Shown here piece after piece: positions 26,149 to 34,507 of a DNA stretch of 64,000 bases. Both the position numbers and the translations under genes were made by a program. The stretch is from Bacteroidota bacterium (GTDB lineage: Bacteria; Bacteroidota; Bacteroidia; Chitinophagales; Chitinophagaceae), in NCBI GenBank assembly GCA_023423405.1, contig JAFAFR010000003.1, positions 124,001 through 188,000 on the forward strand, given 5' to 3'. Within the stretch, counting starts at the first letter, position 1, and each line of letters begins with the position of its first letter. The notes beneath the pieces were generated by a model. The model was given only the letters and a program-made list of their open reading frames with translations. It was not told the DNA's origin and did no database searches.

Positions 26149-29109
26149 TTAATCCGCAAGCGCAGCGTGCAGGATCTCCAGCGGGTGGAAAGCCTTACGA
26201 CCCGTTCCGTCTTTGACCTGGTGCCGGCAACTGGTTCCGGGTGCAGCGATCAGTACGTTTTCTTCCTGTTTGCGCACGGCAGGAAACAGCACCAGCTCAC
26301 CTACCTTCATGCTGAGTTCAAAATGTTCCTTCTCATAGCCGAAGGAGCCTGCCATGCCGCAACAGCCGCTGGGAAGGGCCTGCACGCTGTACCCTTCCGG
26401 CAGTCCCAGCAGCTTTACCGTATGGCTTACGGAAGACAGTGCTTTCTGCTGGCAGTGACCGTGTAGCAGGATCTTCTGCGGGCGGCCACGGAACTGCTCG
26501 CGCCGGATATTTCCTTTGTCCAGTTCGGCAGAAAGGAATTCCTCCACGGTAAATACGTGTTTGGCCATTTCCCGGGCGGTTTCCAGCAGGTCATCGTCCG
26601 CAAGGTCGATGTATTCGTCGCGGAAAGTCAGGATGGCGCTGGGTTCCACACCCACCAGCGGCGTTTCGGTGCTGATAACGGGAGCGAGTAACCGAAGATT
26701 CCTGTTGACGATCTCCTTCGCTTTCCGCAGCAGCCCTTTTGAAAGCCAGGTCCGCCCGCTTTCGATGTGATCGGGGATCAGCACTTCATAACCCAGGGCT
26801 TCCAGCAATTCAATGGCTTTGATGCCAATGCCGGTATCGTTGTAATCGGTGAATTCGTCCGCAAATAAATAAATGCGTTTCGGGACGGCGGCGCCAGAAA
26901 CAAAAGCAGAATTAGCGGCGGGAAGCGAAGCAGCGCCGGCCGTCGCACGGTTCCGGCGGTACCATTTGCGCAGCGTGGTTGTCTGCAGCAGCGGCATCGA
27001 CCGTTCCGGTGCAAAACCCGAGAGCCGCTTGACCAGGCGGCTGGTGAACCCATTGGTCATAACGAAATTGTACAACCCCGGCACAAGAGCGCCCAACTGC
27101 GCGGAGCGCGTAAAGTTGGCGATCAGCCGGCTGCGCAGCGGCACGCCGTTGGCATCGTAGTAATGCTGCAGGAACTCCGCTTTCAATTTTGCCACATCCA
27201 CATTGCTGGGACATTCCGATTTGCATCCCTTGCAACTCAGGCAAAGGTCCATCACCTCGTAGATCTCGCGGTGGTCGAAACGGTTCAGCTTATCGGAACG
27301 CGTTAAGAACTCGCGCAGGATGTTCGCGCGGGCGCGGGTGGTATCTTTTTCATTTCGGGTAGCCATAAACGATGGACACATGGTGCCGCCCGACAAATGA
27401 CTCTTCCGGCAATCGCCGCTGCCATTACACTGCTCTGCATGCTGCAACACATCCTGGTTGTGGTAACGGAATATGGTGTTGAACCCTGGTGTTTGCTGAC
27501 CCGGCGTGTACCGCAGCATGGTATTCATGGGCGGCGTATCCACGATCTTACCGGGATTGAAAATATGCTGCGGGTCCCAGCAGTTCTTTAGTTCCTTGAG
27601 CAGGGCGTAATTTTTCGGGCCGATCATCTGGGGAATGAATTCTCCCCGCAGGCGGCCATCGCCGTGCTCACCACTGAGAGAGCCATCGTATTTTTTTACC
27701 AGTACGGCAATCTCTTCCGCTATCACGCGGAAAAGGCGGTTACCCTCTTCCGTTTTCAGGTTGATGATGGGACGCAGGTGAATCTCACCCGAACCCGCAT
27801 GCGCATAGTGCACGGAATAGAGCCCGTGTTTTTCAAGTATCCGGTTGAAATCGCGGATATAAGCGGGAAGGTCCAGCACATCCACCGCCGTGTCCTCAAT
27901 CACCGGCACGGCCTTGGCATCGCCGGGCAGGTTGGACAACAGGCCCAGTCCCGCTTTGCGCAGGGTCCAGATCTTTTTGGAATCCTCTCCGTACAGCACG
28001 GGAAAGTGATAACCCAGCGATTCGGCGCGCAGGGCGGCTTCCACCTGGTCGGTCATGATCTTTATTTCTTCGCGGCTGTTGCGCAGGAATTCCACAACGA
28101 GGATGGCGCCCGGATCACCTTCCACGAAAAAGCGGTTCTTCCGTTGTTCGATATTGTCCTTGGTACATTCCAGGATATAATGATCGATCAGTTCACTGGC
28201 GCTGGGCGCAAAGCGCATGGCAATGATATTGGCGCGCAGCGCTTCGTCTATCGAATGAAAATGCACACAAAGCAATCCCGATTCGCGGGGCGGCAGCGGA
28301 ACCGCATTCAGTTTGATCTCGGTAACAAAGGCCAGGGTGCCTTCCGACCCGGCGATCAGTTTACAGAAATCGAAATCGGGGCCGCCGGCAGTAAAAGGCG
28401 CCATCTCCGTCAGCAGGTCGATCGCATAACCGGTATTGCGTCTTTCAACGGAAGCCTTTGGAAACTGCTTTCTGATCTCTTCCTGGTGGTCGGCATTACT
28501 CAGCATTTTGCGGATGCTGCGGTAGATCTCTCCTTCCAGTCCGCTCCCTTCGCATTTGGTATGAAAGTCATCGATGCTGAGTGCATGAAAAACCACATCG
28601 CTACCATCGCTAAGGATGGCTTTGACCTCCAGCACATGTTCGCGCGTGCTGCGGTACACCACTGAATTGGAACCGCAGGAATTGTTTCCCACCATACCGC
28701 CAATCATAGCGCGGTTGGCGGTGGAAGTTTCGGGACCGAAGAACAGCCCATGCGGGCGCAGGAAAAGATTCAGTTCATCGCGCACCACGCCTGGCTGTAC
28801 CCGCACCCACTTCTCCGTTTCATTCAGGTCCAGGATCCGGTTGAAATATTTGGAAACATCCACCACAATGCCTTCGCCCACTACCTGTCCCGCCAGCGAG
28901 GTACCTGCAGTACGTGGAATGAGGGAGGTTTTTTCTTTCCGGGCGAAGTCGATCAGTTGCTTTATATCTGCTTCGTTTTTGGGAAGCGCCACGGCGAGTG
29001 GCAGTTCGCGGTAAGCCGATGCATCCGTAGCATAGAGGATGCGCATTTTCTGATCAAAATATAGTTCTCCCTCCAGCCTGTCAGCCAATTCCTGCAGTTT
29101 GCTTATCAT
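26149..29109 (-). CDS. FAD-linked oxidase fused to Fe-S subunit (D-lactate/glycolate dehydrogenase type)
   Basis: 986 residues. The N-terminal half is a VAO-type flavoprotein: FAD_binding_4 at about 35-215 (IPRTAGTSLAGQVVGEG, GGMVGNNSCGSNS) and FAD-oxidase C-terminal at about 270-545 (HAGSGEIHLRP, LSGEHGDGRLRGEF). The C-terminal half is GlcF-like: an upstream CNGSGDC/GTMCPS cluster, a CLSCKGCKSECP ferredoxin site near residue 621, and a CCG cysteine-rich domain (HGHCQQKA, SGCCGMAGSFGYE). This fusion combines the GlcD and GlcF roles of 2-hydroxyacid dehydrogenases that feed the quinone pool. D-lactate is the likeliest substrate, but glycolate or D-2-hydroxyglutarate cannot be excluded. Confidence 0.9.
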   Translation of the reverse strand: MISKLQELADRLEGELYFDQKMRILYATDASAYRELPLAVALPKNEADIKQLIDFARKEKTSLIPRTAGTSLAGQVVGEGIVVDVSKYFNRILDLNETEKWVRVQPGVVRDELNLFLRPHGLFFGPETSTANRAMIGGMVGNNSCGSNSVVYRSTREHVLEVKAILSDGSDVVFHALSIDDFHTKCEGSGLEGEIYRSIRKMLSNADHQEEIRKQFPKASVERRNTGYAIDLLTEMAPFTAGGPDFDFCKLIAGSEGTLAFVTEIKLNAVPLPPRESGLLCVHFHSIDEALRANIIAMRFAPSASELIDHYILECTKDNIEQRKNRFFVEGDPGAILVVEFLRNSREEIKIMTDQVEAALRAESLGYHFPVLYGEDSKKIWTLRKAGLGLLSNLPGDAKAVPVIEDTAVDVLDLPAYIRDFNRILEKHGLYSVHYAHAGSGEIHLRPIINLKTEEGNRLFRVIAEEIAVLVKKYDGSLSGEHGDGRLRGEFIPQMIGPKNYALLKELKNCWDPQHIFNPGKIVDTPPMNTMLRYTPGQQTPGFNTIFRYHNQDVLQHAEQCNGSGDCRKSHLSGGTMCPSFMATRNEKDTTRARANILREFLTRSDKLNRFDHREIYEVMDLCLSCKGCKSECPSNVDVAKLKAEFLQHYYDANGVPLRSRLIANFTRSAQLGALVPGLYNFVMTNGFTSRLVKRLSGFAPERSMPLLQTTTLRKWYRRNRATAGAASLPAANSAFVSGAAVPKRIYLFADEFTDYNDTGIGIKAIELLEALGYEVLIPDHIESGRTWLSKGLLRKAKEIVNRNLRLLAPVISTETPLVGVEPSAILTFRDEYIDLADDDLLETAREMAKHVFTVEEFLSAELDKGNIRREQFRGRPQKILLHGHCQQKALSSVSHTVKLLGLPEGYSVQALPSGCCGMAGSFGYEKEHFELSMKVGELVLFPAVRKQEENVLIAAPGTSCRHQVKDGTGRKAFHPLEILHAALAD

Positions 29110-29152
29110 CCTTCAAAATTAATTCGTTTTGCACAAATGGTTACATTCGGGG

Positions 29153-30682
29153 ATGCGTCGTATTCAGAAAACACCCGCTATCATTATGGTGCTGCTGGCA
29201 CTGGCTCTTATAGGATGGTTGCTCTGGCAAAAAAACAGGAACAACGAAGCGCCAGCGGTCATCTCACAAAGCAATGGCCAGGGCCAGATCGCCGCCACCC
29301 GGTACTGCCAGAGTTGTCACCTCCTGCCCGATCCCACCCTGCTCGATAAAAAAACATGGCGCTCCTTCCTGCCGGAAATGGGCTGGTACCTGGGCATACG
29401 CACGCCCGGCGTAACAGCCATTGAACCTTCGGAGCAGGATTTTTTCCCGGCGCATCCCGCACTTTCAGAAAAAGAGTGGGAAGACATACTGGCCTATTAT
29501 ACCGCCGCCGCCCCGGAGGCGCTGCCTGCACTGCCACCCGCCAACCTGGCACCCGTGCAGGGTTTCAGCCCGCTGCCGCCACCCGATTTCCTGTTCCGTC
29601 CCAATGTGATGGCGTCGCTGGTTAAAATAGATGCCAGTGGAAAAAAACCGCGGCTCTTTGTATTTGATGCCTATTCCAGCCAGCTTTTCCTGTTCGACCA
29701 GGACGGCCTGCAGGACAGCCTGCATCTGCCCGGTATTCTCACCGACCTGGTGGCAGATGGCAAGCAGCTCTATGCGCTCAGCATCGGCGACCAGTTGCAG
29801 ATGGGGGCCGACAGTTACCGGCAGGGAAGCGTACTGCCCATCGTGGTGAGTACAGGCGGGCGAATGCAATTGCAAAAACCACTTTTCACCGGGCTGGCAA
29901 GACCGGTAAAGCTGCGCAAAACAGAAACCAACGGTGATGGACAACCGGATTTCCTCGTTTGCGAATTCGGCAAGCTCACAGGGGCGCTCTGCCTGTTGGA
30001 AAGCCAGCCGAAAAATTATACGCGCAGGGTTATCCGTGCCCTGCCGGGAGCGGTGAATGCTTTTTTCGAGAAGAACCCGGAAACAGGACACCAGGACATC
30101 TGGGCGCTGTTTGCCCAGGGCGACGAATCGGTGCTCCGTCTCACGCTGAACGCCGATGGCAGTTACCAGGAAGAAAAAGTATTGCGCTTCCCGCCTTCTT
30201 ACGGGTCCAGCTCTTTTGACATGGCCGACCTCAACGGAGATGGCCTTAAGGATATACTTTATACCTGCGGCGATAACGGCGATGCCACCCAGATACTGAA
30301 ACCCTATCACGGCGTATACGTTTACCTGCAGGATGAAAAAGGGGGGTTCCGGCAGTCGTATTTCCACCCCATGTACGGCGCCTATAAAGTGGTGGCGGGC
30401 GACTTCCTGAAAAAGGGTCGCGTGGACCTTGCCGCCATTGCCTATTTTACCGATCCTTCGCGGCCGCAGGAATGGTTCGTGTATCTTGAAAACAAGGGCC
30501 AGGGCCAGTTTGCTGCGTCGGCGGCTCCGGAGGGCTTCAACCTGGAAGCGGCGCTTACCATGGACGCAGGCGATTTTAACGGTGATGGACAACCGGACCT
30601 GCTCATTGGCAATGCTTTCCTGAAAAACGACCCCCGGCAATCGGCGCCCCTGTTCGGGCTGATGGAATCCATAACACGCTAA
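29153..30682 (+). CDS. membrane-anchored c-type haem protein with FG-GAP/VCBS repeats
   Basis: 509 residues from the ATG at 29153; a TTG 24 nt upstream is in frame but gives no better signal. An N-terminal anchor (residues 9-27) is followed by a CQSCH c-type haem site at 52-56 and then beta-propeller-like repeats with calcium-binding signatures TNGDGQPD, DLNGDGLKD and DFNGDGQPD. Only one short haem segment is present, less than a full cytochrome c domain. It is divergent from the FAD/Fe-S dehydrogenase with about 43 nt between starts. Electron transfer or surface-lattice roles are possible; no substrate can be named. Confidence 0.8.
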   Translation: MRRIQKTPAIIMVLLALALIGWLLWQKNRNNEAPAVISQSNGQGQIAATRYCQSCHLLPDPTLLDKKTWRSFLPEMGWYLGIRTPGVTAIEPSEQDFFPAHPALSEKEWEDILAYYTAAAPEALPALPPANLAPVQGFSPLPPPDFLFRPNVMASLVKIDASGKKPRLFVFDAYSSQLFLFDQDGLQDSLHLPGILTDLVADGKQLYALSIGDQLQMGADSYRQGSVLPIVVSTGGRMQLQKPLFTGLARPVKLRKTETNGDGQPDFLVCEFGKLTGALCLLESQPKNYTRRVIRALPGAVNAFFEKNPETGHQDIWALFAQGDESVLRLTLNADGSYQEEKVLRFPPSYGSSSFDMADLNGDGLKDILYTCGDNGDATQILKPYHGVYVYLQDEKGGFRQSYFHPMYGAYKVVAGDFLKKGRVDLAAIAYFTDPSRPQEWFVYLENKGQGQFAASAAPEGFNLEAALTMDAGDFNGDGQPDLLIGNAFLKNDPRQSAPLFGLMESITR

Positions 30683-30709
30683 GCGGCGCCTTCCGCTGCA
30701 GACCTGCGT

Positions 30710-31552
30710 TTATTTTAACTGCAGCACGGCCATTACGGGGAAATGGTCGGAGGGAAATTTCCCAAAATAAGTATCGGTAAGAATGCCCCATTGGGATACG
30801 CTGAAAGACCTGCTAACAAAAATATGGTCGATCACATCCATGCCGTGGAGCGCCCTGCCCCATCCATTGAAGGAGGTATTGTTTTCATACGGCCGCTCAA
30901 CAAGTCCGTGTGTGTCGGTAAACAGGCCCGAAGCGGCGATGCGCTGGTACCAGTCGCTCTGGCGGCTGCCGTTCAGGTCGCCGCAAAAGATCACCGGTTT
31001 TGATCCGGCGATACTACGGATGCGATCGAGAATGAGCTTACTGCTTTCCACCCGGGCCACCACGCCTTCGTGATCGAAATGCGCGTTGAAGCAAAAAAAG
31101 GTTTTACCGCTGGTCTTGTGCCGCAGTTCTACCCAGGAGCAGATCCGTTTGCAGCAGCGTGCGTCCCAGCCCATGCTGGGCGTATCGGGCGTGGCGCTGA
31201 GCCAGAAGTTACCCGAGCGCAGCAGTTCGAACAGATCCTTTTTATAAAAGATGGCGCTGTGCTCGCCTGCTTTTTTGCCATCGTCGCGGCCGGCGCCGAA
31301 GCGGGCGTACTGCGGCAGGGAAGACTCCATAAAAGCGAGCTGGTGTTCCATGCCTTCCTGCGTTCCGAAAAGGTCAAAATCGTGGTAAGCGATCAGTGCG
31401 CAGAGATAGGGCGCGCGGTCTTTCCAGAGGTTGCCGCTGTCGCCGGCGTTGTCGAACCGGATGTTGTAAGTGGCCATCCGGAAACTTTGCCCATACAGCC
31501 GCAGGGAGGAAAAGAAGAGGACCATAACCAGGAATAAAGCAAGTCGTTTCAT
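30710..31552 (-). CDS. exported endonuclease/exonuclease/phosphatase-fold hydrolase
   Basis: 280 residues with a signal peptide (LALFLVMVLFFSSLRLYGQS). EEP-fold landmarks in order: ATYNIRFDN (metal-binding Asn), FGTQEG (E66), FNAHFDHEG, VIFCGDLNGS and the C-terminal SDHFPVMA with the catalytic Asp-His. Bacteroidetes paralogues of this size are exported phosphodiesterases or phosphatases of unknown substrate. It converges on the FG-GAP gene, with only 27 nt between the two stops. Confidence 0.9.
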   Translation of the reverse strand: MKRLALFLVMVLFFSSLRLYGQSFRMATYNIRFDNAGDSGNLWKDRAPYLCALIAYHDFDLFGTQEGMEHQLAFMESSLPQYARFGAGRDDGKKAGEHSAIFYKKDLFELLRSGNFWLSATPDTPSMGWDARCCKRICSWVELRHKTSGKTFFCFNAHFDHEGVVARVESSKLILDRIRSIAGSKPVIFCGDLNGSRQSDWYQRIAASGLFTDTHGLVERPYENNTSFNGWGRALHGMDVIDHIFVSRSFSVSQWGILTDTYFGKFPSDHFPVMAVLQLK

Positions 31553-31799
31553 GGCTCAAATCTACGCTGCAGCCGACCCATTCATCGAAAGATTCCTGAA
31601 AATTATCCACAAAACAAAGCGGATTTCAGGCAGAATGGCAGCAGAAAAGGCGCAGGAAGAAGCGGATAGCCCCTGGCGGGTATTGCAGGGATTGAATAAA
31701 GAGTATATTTTTATTCCGTCTTACGCCAATCCAACCCATCCTGCTGAATTCCGTACAAATTCATTTCCTGGAAGGCCTTTACCCTTTAAATACCACGAA

Positions 31800-32579
31800 A
31801 TGAAATGGAGATCTACCCTTCCGATCCTTGGCTTCCCTGTTTTCTTTTTTTTAATAAGCTGCACCAAGGCTGACCAGTTCCTTTCCATGGAAGAACTATC
31901 CCTCCGCAAATCGGGTGGACGTGGCCAGGTGACCTGTGTGGATATCGACGGGAACGTTTACCAAACCATCAAAATCGGTAATAAAATATGGATGGCCGAG
32001 AACCTGCGGGTGACCCGTTATCGAAACGGCCAGGCAATTTCACAGGTTACAGGTGCCGCCGACTGGGCCGCCTGTGGCGCCAGGACAGAAAAAGGTGCCT
32101 GGTGCTTCTATCAGAACAACAGCGTCAATAACCGGCCCTATGGCAAATTGTATAACTGGTATGCAACAACCGACCCCAGGGGCCTGGCGCCGCAAGGATG
32201 GCATATTCCCAGCAATGAAGAATGGATTGAACTGAGCAATGCCCTCGGGGGATACCAGGTGGCTGGCGGAAAAATGAAAACAACAGGTACGCTGGAAGCG
32301 GGTGATGGATTGTGGACAGCCCCAAATAAAAACGCCACCAACAGCAGCGGATTTTCGGCAGTACCGGCCGGCGAAAGATCAGCCAGCGGCAGCTTTAACG
32401 GGAAAAGCATTCGCACCCGGTGGTGGACAACCGACCGGTGGGAAGGCGATGCGTTCACCAGTTATATCCTGGATATAAACCTGTTTGGAGAACAGGCCGC
32501 GCTGTTCAACAGCTCCGGTGAAACAGTGAATACCTACAATGCATTGGCAGGGCTTTCCGTACGTTGCGTGAAAGACTAA
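31800..32579 (+). CDS. FISUMP-domain surface lipoprotein
   Basis: 259 residues from the ATG at 31800. Longer in-frame starts reach 31470, but they overlap the upstream gene and bury the lipoprotein signal (FPVFFFLISC, mature Cys21). The body is the Fibrobacter succinogenes major paralogous domain: YQTIKIGNKIWMAENLRVTRY, YGKLYNWYA, GLAPQGWHIPSNEEW and FSAVPAGER are hallmark segments, ending AGLSVRCVKD. The family is C-type-lectin-like and found on the surface of Bacteroidetes; the ligand is unknown. One of two identical 20-bp palindromes begins directly after its stop codon. Confidence 0.88.
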   Translation: MKWRSTLPILGFPVFFFLISCTKADQFLSMEELSLRKSGGRGQVTCVDIDGNVYQTIKIGNKIWMAENLRVTRYRNGQAISQVTGAADWAACGARTEKGAWCFYQNNSVNNRPYGKLYNWYATTDPRGLAPQGWHIPSNEEWIELSNALGGYQVAGGKMKTTGTLEAGDGLWTAPNKNATNSSGFSAVPAGERSASGSFNGKSIRTRWWTTDRWEGDAFTSYILDINLFGEQAALFNSSGETVNTYNALAGLSVRCVKD

Positions 32580-32599
32580 ATTCCGTATAAATACGGAAT
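32580..32599. repeat. 20-bp palindrome, copy 1
   Basis: ATTCCGTATAAATACGGAAT: perfect 9-bp arms around an AA centre. It starts at the base after the FISUMP stop codon. The same 20 bp recur at 32719-32738. Its right end runs into AATATTTG (32597-32604), one base off the TAnnTTTG -7 consensus, so it may control a promoter firing rightward. Confidence 0.75.
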
Positions 32600-32604
32600 A
32601 TTTG

Positions 32605-32718
32605 AATCGAAAACATGAGTAGCTTGCCTTCGAAATCACACGGGATGTAGATCGGATACCGCTAATCATTGAACCTGCCTCTGACGCCAGTAAACCCTTA
32701 GCCGTTAAGGGTTTTTTT
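32605..32718 (+). ncRNA. candidate small RNA between two identical palindromes
   Basis: A near-consensus -7 element (AATATTTG, 32597-32604) overlaps palindrome copy 1, and a strong intrinsic terminator ends at 32718. A transcript starting near 32611 would be about 105 nt. The only frame in it, 32615-32650, encodes 11 residues and has no visible ribosome site. The alternative is that this is simply the 3' untranslated region of the FISUMP mRNA; the sequence alone cannot separate these. Confidence 0.35.
32692..32718 (+). terminator. intrinsic terminator before the signalling cassette
   Basis: AAACCCTTA (32692-32700), 5-nt loop, TAAGGGTTT (32706-32714), with a run of seven T at 32712-32718. It isolates the FISUMP side from the four-gene cassette, which must therefore have its own promoter between 32719 and 32771. 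Confidence 0.85.
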
Positions 32719-32738
32719 ATTCCGTATAAATACGGAAT
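32719..32738. promoter_or_regulatory. 20-bp palindrome, copy 2: candidate operator of the signalling cassette
   Basis: Identical to the palindrome at 32580-32599 in all 20 positions. It lies 32 nt before the first start codon of the cassette and just upstream of an AT-rich stretch (32748-32757) that could serve as the -7 region. It therefore occupies the place of a -33 element or activator site. The NarL-type regulator encoded at the end of the cassette is the obvious candidate to bind it. Confidence 0.6.
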
Positions 32739-32770
32739 AAAATCCGGTAAATATTTTCCAACTTGCCGGC

Positions 32771-33121
32771 ATGAATAATAACCCCCTATCCTCCCAGCAT
32801 CATTTTATTTCCCTGGAGGAAGCTACTAAATTGACCCGCAGCTTCCGGGAAAAAGGCGAACAGCTCCTGGATCCTGCCCAACAGGGCAAAAACGTACTTG
32901 CCATTTCGGAAAGCTTCAACCGCGCTGCCATCGAAGCCATCCTGAACCAGGACGGCTGCTCGGGCATCCGGCTGTACAGCGGCCTTAAGGAAGACGGCCG
33001 CCTGCACCAGGTGCTGGTAGGCATCAATGAAAAAGACGAAGACATGTGCGAAGGCATCCTGGTAGAAGACAGCCGCAGATGCCCGCCCGATTGCGCACCC
33101 CCTTCCCCGCTGAACAGTTGA
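32771..33121 (+). CDS. small soluble protein of unknown function, first gene of signalling cassette
   Basis: 116 residues, no signal peptide. A helical N-terminus (FISLEEATKLTRSFREKGEQLL) is followed by an alpha/beta segment (VLAISESFNRAAIEAILNQDG, GIRLYSGLKEDGRLHQVLVGIN) and a cysteine/proline-rich tail (DMCEGILVEDSRRCPPDCAPP) with three of the four cysteines. I do not recognise a named family. The stop is 1 nt before the next start, so it is made together with the membrane protein, kinase and regulator. It may be an input or output protein of that system. Confidence 0.75.
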   Translation: MNNNPLSSQHHFISLEEATKLTRSFREKGEQLLDPAQQGKNVLAISESFNRAAIEAILNQDGCSGIRLYSGLKEDGRLHQVLVGINEKDEDMCEGILVEDSRRCPPDCAPPSPLNS

Positions 33122-33122
33122 T

Positions 33123-33782
33123 ATGTTTGAACAGATAATGGGTAACATTGCAGGGCACAGTGCGCTCATTCCGGCCCTGGTAGCCCTGTTCCGGCGTCGA
33201 AAAATGCTTCCGGAATACCAGCCCTTCTTCTGGTGCATCCTGCTGGCCTGCTCCAATGAACTGCTAATAACAGCACTGATCTGGTTCCGGGTGGGGAACA
33301 TCAATATAAACTCTAACCTGTTCGTATTGGGAGAAGCAATGCTCTATACCTGGCAGTTCAAACGGTGGAAGCTATTCCGGAAAGCCCAGCAGCTATTCCC
33401 GGCCATCCTGGTATTCCTGCTGGCAGTGTGGATACTGGATACGCTGGTATTTGGCAAGATCACACGGATCAGTTCCTGGTACCGCATCATCTATTCTTTG
33501 ATCCTGGTATTACTGTCGGTGAGCTATCTCAACCAGATCTTCAGCAGCACCTACGACGACCTGCTGCGCCATCCCGGCTTCCTCATCACAGCAGGATGTA
33601 TATTTTATTTTACTTATAAGATACTGGTTGAACTCTTCTGGTTATACGGATTGAATAATTCAAATACATTCCGTACGCAGGTTTATGTAATTTTAAACTT
33701 TATAGACATTGCCAATAACCTGCTATTCAGTTACGCCCTTTTATGGACGGACAGGAAACAACCCTATACCATGCTATACTGA
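33123..33782 (+). CDS. polytopic membrane protein of signalling cassette
   Basis: 219 residues with about six or seven hydrophobic helices (for example around 12-22, 38-52, 85-108, 118-136, 150-172 and 190-208). It has no transporter or enzyme motif that I recognise. Its last 40 nt overlap the start of the histidine kinase gene in another frame. Because that kinase has only one short anchor and no sensor domain, this protein is a good candidate for the membrane sensor of the pair. The function is otherwise unknown. Confidence 0.8.
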   Translation: MFEQIMGNIAGHSALIPALVALFRRRKMLPEYQPFFWCILLACSNELLITALIWFRVGNININSNLFVLGEAMLYTWQFKRWKLFRKAQQLFPAILVFLLAVWILDTLVFGKITRISSWYRIIYSLILVLLSVSYLNQIFSSTYDDLLRHPGFLITAGCIFYFTYKILVELFWLYGLNNSNTFRTQVYVILNFIDIANNLLFSYALLWTDRKQPYTMLY

Positions 33783-34489
33783 TTGCCGCTTCCATGATCG
33801 GCCTCATCATGGTATATTTTTTTATCACTGTATTGCGCCAGCAGGGAATCAACCGGCGCCTCTTCAAAGAAAAACTCCGCACTGAAATCCAGACCCTGGA
33901 AAAGGAAAGGAAAAGGATGGCGGCCGATCTCCACGATGACCTGGGCCCCAGCCTGCTGTCGATCAAATTCCAGACCAGCAGCTTCGAACTGACCGACCCT
34001 GCCGACCGTGAAACGCTTACCCAGGTTCACTTACAGATGGACCAGCTCCTGCACCGCATCCGCGAAATTTCTGCCGACCTGCTACCGGTGGCGCTCACCC
34101 GTAAAGGCCTGCCGGCGGCCATGCAGGAATTCACACAAAAGCTTTCCGGGTCTGCCGGACTGGAAATTCGGTTACGCATAGGCGATACCCCCATTTTGAG
34201 TGACGAAACCGCCGTACATGTTTTCCGCATCCTGCAGGAAATTACGCATAATACCATCCGCCATGCCCGCGCTTCCGAGTTGCAATTGGGCTGGATGCGC
34301 AAAAACAGCCAGTTCATCATCATCGCTTCCGACAATGGTATAGGATTCGATACAGACAAAACCAGCCAGTATGCCGGTGGACTCGGACTGAACAATATCG
34401 TAAGCCGCACGGAAATACTCGGAGGGAAGCTGTATCTTGACAGCACTCCGGGAAAGGGCACTTCTTACCGGATCGTTTTACCATGCTGA
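33743..34489 (+). CDS. sensor histidine kinase, NarX/HisKA_3 type
   Basis: 248 residues. One N-terminal helix (about 10-31), a coiled segment (35-60), then the HisKA_3 dimerisation domain with H64 in ADLHDDLGPSLLSIKF. The HATPase domain follows: N170 in LQEITHNTIRHARA, D197 in SDNGIGF, and GGLGLNNIVSR. The protein lacks an extracellular or PAS sensor. It overlaps the membrane protein gene by 40 nt, so the two are probably translationally coupled and may form one receptor. The cognate regulator follows 18 nt downstream. Confidence 0.93.
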   Translation: MDGQETTLYHAILIAASMIGLIMVYFFITVLRQQGINRRLFKEKLRTEIQTLEKERKRMAADLHDDLGPSLLSIKFQTSSFELTDPADRETLTQVHLQMDQLLHRIREISADLLPVALTRKGLPAAMQEFTQKLSGSAGLEIRLRIGDTPILSDETAVHVFRILQEITHNTIRHARASELQLGWMRKNSQFIIIASDNGIGFDTDKTSQYAGGLGLNNIVSRTEILGGKLYLDSTPGKGTSYRIVLPC

Positions 34490-34507
34490 CCCAATTCCTC
34501 TTTACCC

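Noticed and set aside
27664..28665. 333-codon plus-strand frame
   Set aside because: Antisense to the FAD/Fe-S dehydrogenase with intact motifs on the minus strand; no recognisable protein character.
29465..30640. 391-codon minus-strand frame
   Set aside because: Antisense to the haem/FG-GAP gene, whose haem and calcium-binding motifs show the plus strand is coding.
31470..31799. Extended N-terminus of the FISUMP protein from upstream in-frame starts
   Set aside because: It overlaps the EEP hydrolase gene and places the lipoprotein signal in the middle of the protein; the ATG at 31800 is followed at once by the lipobox.
34027..34461. Minus-strand frame of 144 codons opposite the kinase
   Set aside because: Shadow of the HATPase domain, low-complexity composition, no start context.
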